Shown piece by piece: positions 6,052-9,493 of a stretch of DNA of 9,493 nt. A program made the position numbers and the translations under genes. The stretch comes from Anaerolineales bacterium (GTDB taxonomy: Bacteria > Chloroflexota > Anaerolineae > Anaerolineales > Villigracilaceae): positions 1 through 9,493 of the forward strand of contig JAOZOM010000062.1 in assembly GCA_029933275.1 (NCBI GenBank), read 5' to 3'. Every line of letters starts with the position of its first letter. Positions within the stretch are counted from its first letter, which is position 1. Under the pieces are notes generated by a model, which did no database searches, was not told the DNA's origin, and worked only from the letters and a program-made list of their open reading frames with translations.

Positions 6052-7083
6052 ATGAAAGCAATTATTTTTAATGAGCATGGTTCTCCCGAAGTTTTAAAAT
6101 ATGCAGACCTTCCTGTTCCTGAGCCTGCGCGCGGGCAGGTGCTAATCAAACTCCATGCCGCGGCTCTAAATCGGGTGGATTTGCTCGTTCGTGCGGGATG
6201 GCGTGGACTGAATCTCGCCCTGCCGCATATTCTCGGCGCGGATGGGGCGGGCGAAATCGCGGCGTTGGGCGAAGGGGTGGATGGATGGCGAGTCGGCGAC
6301 CGAGTGGTGATTAATGCCAATTTGGGATGCGGAATTTGCGATTTTTGCCTCGCTGGAAAAGATAACCTCTGCCGAAACTGGCATTTGCTCGGGGAAACGA
6401 TTCGGGGAACATACGCGGAATTCATCCTGCTTCCGCCAAAACAGCTTTTTCATTTGCCCGATTCTTTTGATTACCATGCCGCGGCGGCATCATCTCTCGT
6501 TTACCAAACCGCGTGGCATTCTCTTATTACGCGCGGCAAATTACGTCCGGGCGAGAAAGTGCTGATTGTGGGGGCTTCGGGTGGAGTCAATACTGCGAGC
6601 ATCCAAATTGCCAAATTAACGGGAGCAAGCCCAATCGTGGTCGGATCCAATGAGAAGAAGCTCGAGCTGGCAGAGAGGTTGGGAGCCGATATCCTAATTA
6701 ATCGTGCAAAAACCGAAAATTGGTCCAAAGAAATATTTAAACTCACCAATCGACAGGGCGTGGACGTGGTCGTAGATAATGTCGGGACGACTTTCCCGCT
6801 TTCGTTGCGGGCGTTGCGAAAGGGCGGGCGGTTGCTGACGGTGGGGAACACGGGCGCGCCGAAATTTGAGATTGATAACCGTTATATTTTCGCAAAACAT
6901 CTTTCAATTATCGGCTCGACAATGGGAACGCTGAAGGATTTTGACGAGGTCATGTTGCTGATTGTCGCCGGAAAATTGCAGCCGGTTATCGATAAAACCT
7001 TTGCTCTAAACGATGCGCGGCTGGCGCACGAACGTTTGGAAAATAACGAGCAACTCGGCAAAATTACCTTGCAGATTGCATAA
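6052..7083 (+). CDS. MDR-family oxidoreductase (alcohol dehydrogenase / quinone oxidoreductase-like)
   Basis: This medium-chain dehydrogenase/reductase has an N-terminal GroES-like domain and a Rossmann domain with VLIVGASGGVNTASIQIAK (171-189, counted from ATG 6049), binding NAD(P)H. Four cysteines, C94, C97, C100 and C108, form the complete structural-zinc loop of zinc alcohol dehydrogenases. The catalytic-zinc positions look lost: N41 replaces the usual cysteine in ALNRVDLL, and the GHE motif reads GADGAG (63-68). It therefore probably reduces quinone-, enone- or aldehyde-like substrates without a catalytic metal; the substrate is unknown. Two ATGs are adjacent, at 6049 and 6052. I prefer 6052, which gives the family-typical MKAI start and 7 nt to the Shine-Dalgarno AGAAGGA (6038-6044). 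That site overlaps the end of the glycosyltransferase gene, so the two are likely co-transcribed. Confidence 0.88.
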   Translation: MKAIIFNEHGSPEVLKYADLPVPEPARGQVLIKLHAAALNRVDLLVRAGWRGLNLALPHILGADGAGEIAALGEGVDGWRVGDRVVINANLGCGICDFCLAGKDNLCRNWHLLGETIRGTYAEFILLPPKQLFHLPDSFDYHAAAASSLVYQTAWHSLITRGKLRPGEKVLIVGASGGVNTASIQIAKLTGASPIVVGSNEKKLELAERLGADILINRAKTENWSKEIFKLTNRQGVDVVVDNVGTTFPLSLRALRKGGRLLTVGNTGAPKFEIDNRYIFAKHLSIIGSTMGTLKDFDEVMLLIVAGKLQPVIDKTFALNDARLAHERLENNEQLGKITLQIA

Positions 7084-7088
7084 AAAAT

Positions 7089-7115
7089 CTGCTAAATCTG
7101 TGCGATCTGCGGATA
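7089..7115 (+). repeat. CTGCGGAT-type repeat (family B), copy just upstream of the membrane-protein gene
   Basis: CTGCTAAATCTG followed by TGCGATCTGCGGATA fills nearly the whole gap between the oxidoreductase stop and the next ATG (7118). It aligns over about 27 bases with the right arm of the palindrome at 9205-9233 (CTGCGTCTATCTG, then CACAATCTGCGGATTA). It occupies the place where a ribosome binding site would be expected. Confidence 0.6.
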
Positions 7116-7117
7116 CT

Positions 7118-9163
7118 ATGAAAAAACAAAACCGATTTGAAATTCTCCTCATTGTCGCCATCATGGCAGGCGCGGGATATGCCGCTTTTTCAGACGCGCA
7201 TAACTTCCCGAATCGCTGGTTTACGCGTGACGATGCCTATTATTATTTCAAAGTTGCTCAAAATATCAGCGAGGGTTTGGGAAGCACCTTTGATGGCGTT
7301 AATTTGGCAAACGGTTATCATCCGCTCTGGATGCTCATCAATATCCCCGTTTTTTCGCTGGCTCGTTTCGATTTGATTCTCCCCCTCCGCATTTTGCTTT
7401 TGCTGATGGGTGCGCTTCACGCCGCCACTGCGGTTTTGCTTTACCGCTTAATTTCTCGCGTCCTTTCGGAAACTACGGGGATGCTTATCGCTATTTTTTG
7501 GGCGTTTAACCTTTATATCCACGCAACGGTTACGCAATTTGGTTTAGAGACGGGAATCACCGCCTTTTCCATCCTTCTATTTCTCACTCTTTTTGAAAAA
7601 TTAGAGCGCAAATGGCGCAAAGAGCCGCTCACGCAAAAGGAAATTATCCAATTTGCCCTTGTGGGTGTGATGGTGATTTTCAGCCGCTTAGACACGGTTT
7701 TTCTCGTTTTACTCTTCGGCTTTTATCTTGTTTTTCGGAAAATCCCCTTACGCCATCTTTTGCTCACCGATATTCTCGGCACGTTTTTGGTCTTTTTCGC
7801 CAGCGTTATTTTGCGTGTAGGCATGAAGGGCTATTATCTGCACGGCGAATCCACGCTCAAAATGGCGTTAATTTCGCTCGTGCTTACAATTCCGCTTTAT
7901 TATTTTGCGGGTTTATATCAACATCCCCGCAACGAAAGTCTTTTCTCTTTGCTCAAACGCATTTTTCTCTCTGTTACCCTCTCTGCCCTGCTTCTCTCCG
8001 CACTTTTATGGGGCTTGCAACGCATTGGCTTTGTGGATACCTTCCCGCGCAGTATTTTCTTCTTTTACGGCGGTTGGATTTTAGTCACGCGTTTAGGCTT
8101 TCGTTTTCTCTCCGAAAAACGTGAGCGAGAGAGCCTTTCTGCCCTTTTGCAATTTCAACAAAATTGGAAAACTTGGTTCACCGAAGGCGCAATTTATTTC
8201 GGCATCGTGGGCGGTGCGTTGGGTGCGTATATGCTCTTTAATAAAATCGTCTTCGGCACTGCAACGCCAATCAGCGGGCAAGTTAAACGTTGGTGGGGCA
8301 GTTTGGATGGCAATGTTTACGGTGGTGCGGCGAGACGGATTTACACCTTTTTCGGTTTGGATACGACTATTGATTCCGATTTTAATGCTTGGGGATTGCT
8401 GACTAAGTTTACTCTTTGGCTGAGGGATATTCTCCCGCGCTGGTCGGCAACTTTGAATCAGGATGTGGTCTACTGGCAACTTTTTTTTCTCATCCTATTC
8501 CTCATCTCTGTTATTTTGCTCATCTCCAGCAAACGCGCGGTGTGGACGAGCGTGGAGTTTGGCTTGCTTCCGTTGTTTGTCGGTTCGGTGACCCAAATCA
8601 TCTCCTACAATGCGACCGGCTACGCCGCCGCGAAAGAATGGTATTGGGTCGCAGAAATTATTTTCACCCTTCTGCTTTTTGCCCTCCTCTTTGACCTTTT
8701 TCTTCGCTCCCTCGCCGAGATTCTCCCCTCCGCTCGCTCCATCGCCCTTGCGGGGATCGCGATTCTCGGCTTCTTTTGGGCGCAAACCTTCTTTGCTCAT
8801 ATCGCCAATTTAATGCCCTACGGCGTTGAACATGAAGGGCATCCCTATATGGATATTCTCGGCGTTGTGGAAGAAAATACCGAACCCGGCGCGTTAATCG
8901 GGATGACTGGAAGCGGGAATACCGGCTATTATATTTCTGGGCGGACGATTATCAATATGGATGGGTTAATCAACAGCTACGAATATTTCCAAGCCCACAA
9001 AGCCGGTCGCGGAGACGAATTTCTCGCCGAGATGGGAATGGATTATATCTTCGTTAATCCTGTATTATTGGAAGACCTCCCCTACAAAGGAGAGTTTGAA
9101 GATCGTTTGGGGGAAAGAGTGGCGAACTACGGAAAAAAGGAATTGGTTGAATTTATAAAATAA
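7118..9163 (+). CDS. Polytopic membrane protein, GT-C / family 39-like glycosyltransferase candidate
   Basis: The 681-aa integral membrane protein has roughly a dozen hydrophobic segments and a C-terminal soluble part of about 115 residues. After the first helix (about 9-24), the first outside loop contains RWFTRDDAYYYFKVAQNI (33-50), with acidic pair D38-D39, then GSTFDGVNLANGYHPLW. An acidic motif in this loop is the catalytic hallmark of GT-C transferases that use polyprenyl-phosphate sugars, and DDAYYYF...TNGYHPLW is familiar from uncharacterised bacterial proteins of that type. The C-terminal part has GYYISGRTIINMDGLINS. It may use the lipid-linked sugar made by the glycosyltransferase two genes upstream; this is inference. 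The frame extends upstream to ATG 7013, but that would overlap the oxidoreductase by about 70 bp. ATG 7118 gives MKKQNRFE before the first helix. No Shine-Dalgarno is visible. Confidence 0.75.
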   Translation: MKKQNRFEILLIVAIMAGAGYAAFSDAHNFPNRWFTRDDAYYYFKVAQNISEGLGSTFDGVNLANGYHPLWMLINIPVFSLARFDLILPLRILLLLMGALHAATAVLLYRLISRVLSETTGMLIAIFWAFNLYIHATVTQFGLETGITAFSILLFLTLFEKLERKWRKEPLTQKEIIQFALVGVMVIFSRLDTVFLVLLFGFYLVFRKIPLRHLLLTDILGTFLVFFASVILRVGMKGYYLHGESTLKMALISLVLTIPLYYFAGLYQHPRNESLFSLLKRIFLSVTLSALLLSALLWGLQRIGFVDTFPRSIFFFYGGWILVTRLGFRFLSEKRERESLSALLQFQQNWKTWFTEGAIYFGIVGGALGAYMLFNKIVFGTATPISGQVKRWWGSLDGNVYGGAARRIYTFFGLDTTIDSDFNAWGLLTKFTLWLRDILPRWSATLNQDVVYWQLFFLILFLISVILLISSKRAVWTSVEFGLLPLFVGSVTQIISYNATGYAAAKEWYWVAEIIFTLLLFALLFDLFLRSLAEILPSARSIALAGIAILGFFWAQTFFAHIANLMPYGVEHEGHPYMDILGVVEENTEPGALIGMTGSGNTGYYISGRTIINMDGLINSYEYFQAHKAGRGDEFLAEMGMDYIFVNPVLLEDLPYKGEFEDRLGERVANYGKKELVEFIK

Positions 9164-9233
9164 TCCGCAAATTAGACAGATTACGCAGAAAAAAAGGAAA
9201 AAACCTGCGTCTATCTGCACAATCTGCGGATTA
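9161..9233. repeat. Long imperfect palindrome of two inverted family B units at the membrane-protein stop codon
   Basis: TAATCCGCA (9161-9169) pairs with TGCGGATTA (9225-9233), CAGAT (9177-9181) with ATCTG (9213-9217), and ACGCAG (9183-9188) with CTGCGT (9205-9210). The A-rich loop is 16 nt. The left arm includes the TAA stop of the membrane-protein gene. The structure is long enough to end transcription from either side, but it lacks a proper T-run on the plus strand. Each arm is a copy of the repeat also seen at 7089-7115. Confidence 0.7.
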
Positions 9234-9265
9234 AAATTTCGCGCAAAACCATTACGCAATACGTA

Positions 9266-9379
9266 AGTACTCGAGCAAAAGTAATTTGGTAAAACGTAAT
9301 GCGACATTTATGTCGCTCTACTATAAAAAGCGATATAAATACCGCGCCACAAATGTCGAAAAACATTTGCTCAGGTACT
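9266..9379. repeat. MITE-like inverted-repeat element between convergent genes
   Basis: AGTACTCGAGCAAA (9266-9279) and TTTGCTCAGGTACT (9366-9379) are inverted repeats matching at 12 of 14 positions, with 86 bp between them. The interior holds the hairpin repeat at 9301-9345 and a small AAATGT/ACATTT stem (9351-9356, 9363-9368). No ORF is present. The right end lies 2 bp from the stop of the opposing gene. The size and structure resemble a non-autonomous element, but no target-site duplication is evident. Confidence 0.45.
9301..9345. repeat. Dispersed hairpin repeat (family A, copy 2)
   Basis: GCGACAT-TT-ATGTCGC (9301-9316) is a perfect palindrome, and GCGATATAAATACCGC (9330-9345) a near one. 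The two also pair with each other over 14 of 16 positions (one wobble) around a 13-nt loop. The sequence aligns with 3039-3084: both share CGA-ATT-ATGTCGC on the left and AAAAG-GATAT-AATA-CG on the right. Confidence 0.65.
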
Positions 9380-9381
9380 CA

Positions 9382-9493
9382 TCAAAAGTCCTCATGCTCC
9401 GTCCTACGCATAATCTCATCCTGCAACGCCTCGCTCAGATCGCAGAAATAATCGCTGTAGCCCGCTACCCGAACAATCAAATCGCGATACGCG
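9382..9493 (-). CDS. Glycyl radical enzyme (PFL / glycerol-diol dehydratase superfamily), C-terminal fragment
   Basis: Read on the minus strand, the last 36 codons end with TGA at 9384-9382. They contain YRDLIVRVAGYSDYF and LQDEIMRRTEH. RVAGYS.[YF] is the glycyl radical loop; the glycine codon is at 9462-9460 and would carry the radical installed by a radical-SAM activase. The tail L..LQDEI..RTEH is typical of the superfamily. RVAGYS favours the dehydratase, decarboxylase or lyase branch, or PflD-like proteins, over classical pyruvate formate-lyase, which usually reads RVSGYA. The substrate cannot be told because the active site lies beyond the window edge. The enzyme is cytoplasmic and oxygen-sensitive once activated. 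The gene converges on the membrane-protein gene, with about 220 bp of repeats between them. Confidence 0.88.
   Translation of the reverse strand, partial: AYRDLIVRVAGYSDYFCDLSEALQDEIMRRTEHEDF

Noticed and set aside
5871..6425. Open frame of 184 codons on the minus strand spanning the glycosyltransferase/oxidoreductase junction
   Set aside because: Ser/Pro/Arg-rich shadow composition, no motif, and it crosses two real genes on the other strand.
7013..7117. Earlier in-frame ATG giving a 35-residue extension of the membrane protein
   Set aside because: It overlaps the oxidoreductase gene by about 70 bp, the added residues are basic, low-complexity shadow sequence, and the family-like N-terminus with a short charged stretch before helix 1 starts at 7118.
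8093..8800. Minus-strand open frames within the membrane-protein gene
   Set aside because: Lys/Gly/Glu-rich or mixed shadow peptides antisense to hydrophobic codons; no start signals.
9161..9381. CRISPR array in the repeat-rich right intergenic region
   Set aside because: The repeats are inverted and nested, with no regular direct repeats or spacers of constant length.

Overview
The window is a moderately AT-rich bacterial chromosome segment with ordinary gene content. I see no phage, plasmid, CRISPR or RNA-gene signatures. A glycyl radical enzyme at the right edge implies anaerobic or facultative metabolism. That enzyme, the permease fused to universal-stress domains, the stand-alone acyl-CoA dehydrogenase, and several genes lacking a clear Shine-Dalgarno suggest an anaerobic Chloroflexota (Anaerolineae-like) bacterium. 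This lineage call is an inference from style and was not tested.

Layout: (1) 1-374: C-terminal end of a REP-associated tyrosine transposase (RAYT), followed at its stop codon by two related palindromes in opposite orientation, resembling a REP pair. (2) 375-3084: a spacer, then a 794-aa transporter with an APC-superfamily membrane half and two universal-stress domains. A hairpin overlaps the Shine-Dalgarno upstream of it, and a long palindrome follows it. (3) 3207-4516: an acyl-CoA dehydrogenase with its own extended -10 promoter and a strong intrinsic terminator. (4) 4520-9163: four co-directional, closely spaced genes encoding a small exported protein of unknown function, a DPM/ALG5-like family 2 glycosyltransferase with two C-terminal membrane helices, an MDR-family oxidoreductase, and a 681-aa polytopic membrane protein resembling lipid-linked-sugar (GT-C) transferases. 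(5) 9161-9493: stacked palindromic repeats, then, on the opposite strand, the last 36 codons of a glycyl radical enzyme with its radical-bearing glycine.

How the genes may work together: the GT2 enzyme could make a polyprenyl-phosphate sugar at the membrane and the GT-C-like protein could use it as donor on the outer face. The oxidoreductase lies between them and may simply be co-transcribed. The transporter and the dehydrogenase appear to be independent units.

The most noteworthy content lies in the non-coding DNA. Three separate palindromic repeat families are visible: the REP-like pair beside the transposase; a roughly 45-bp hairpin family at both 3037-3084 and 9301-9345; and a CTGCG...CTGCGGAT unit flanking the membrane-protein gene on both sides. 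I found no convincing new multi-gene system.
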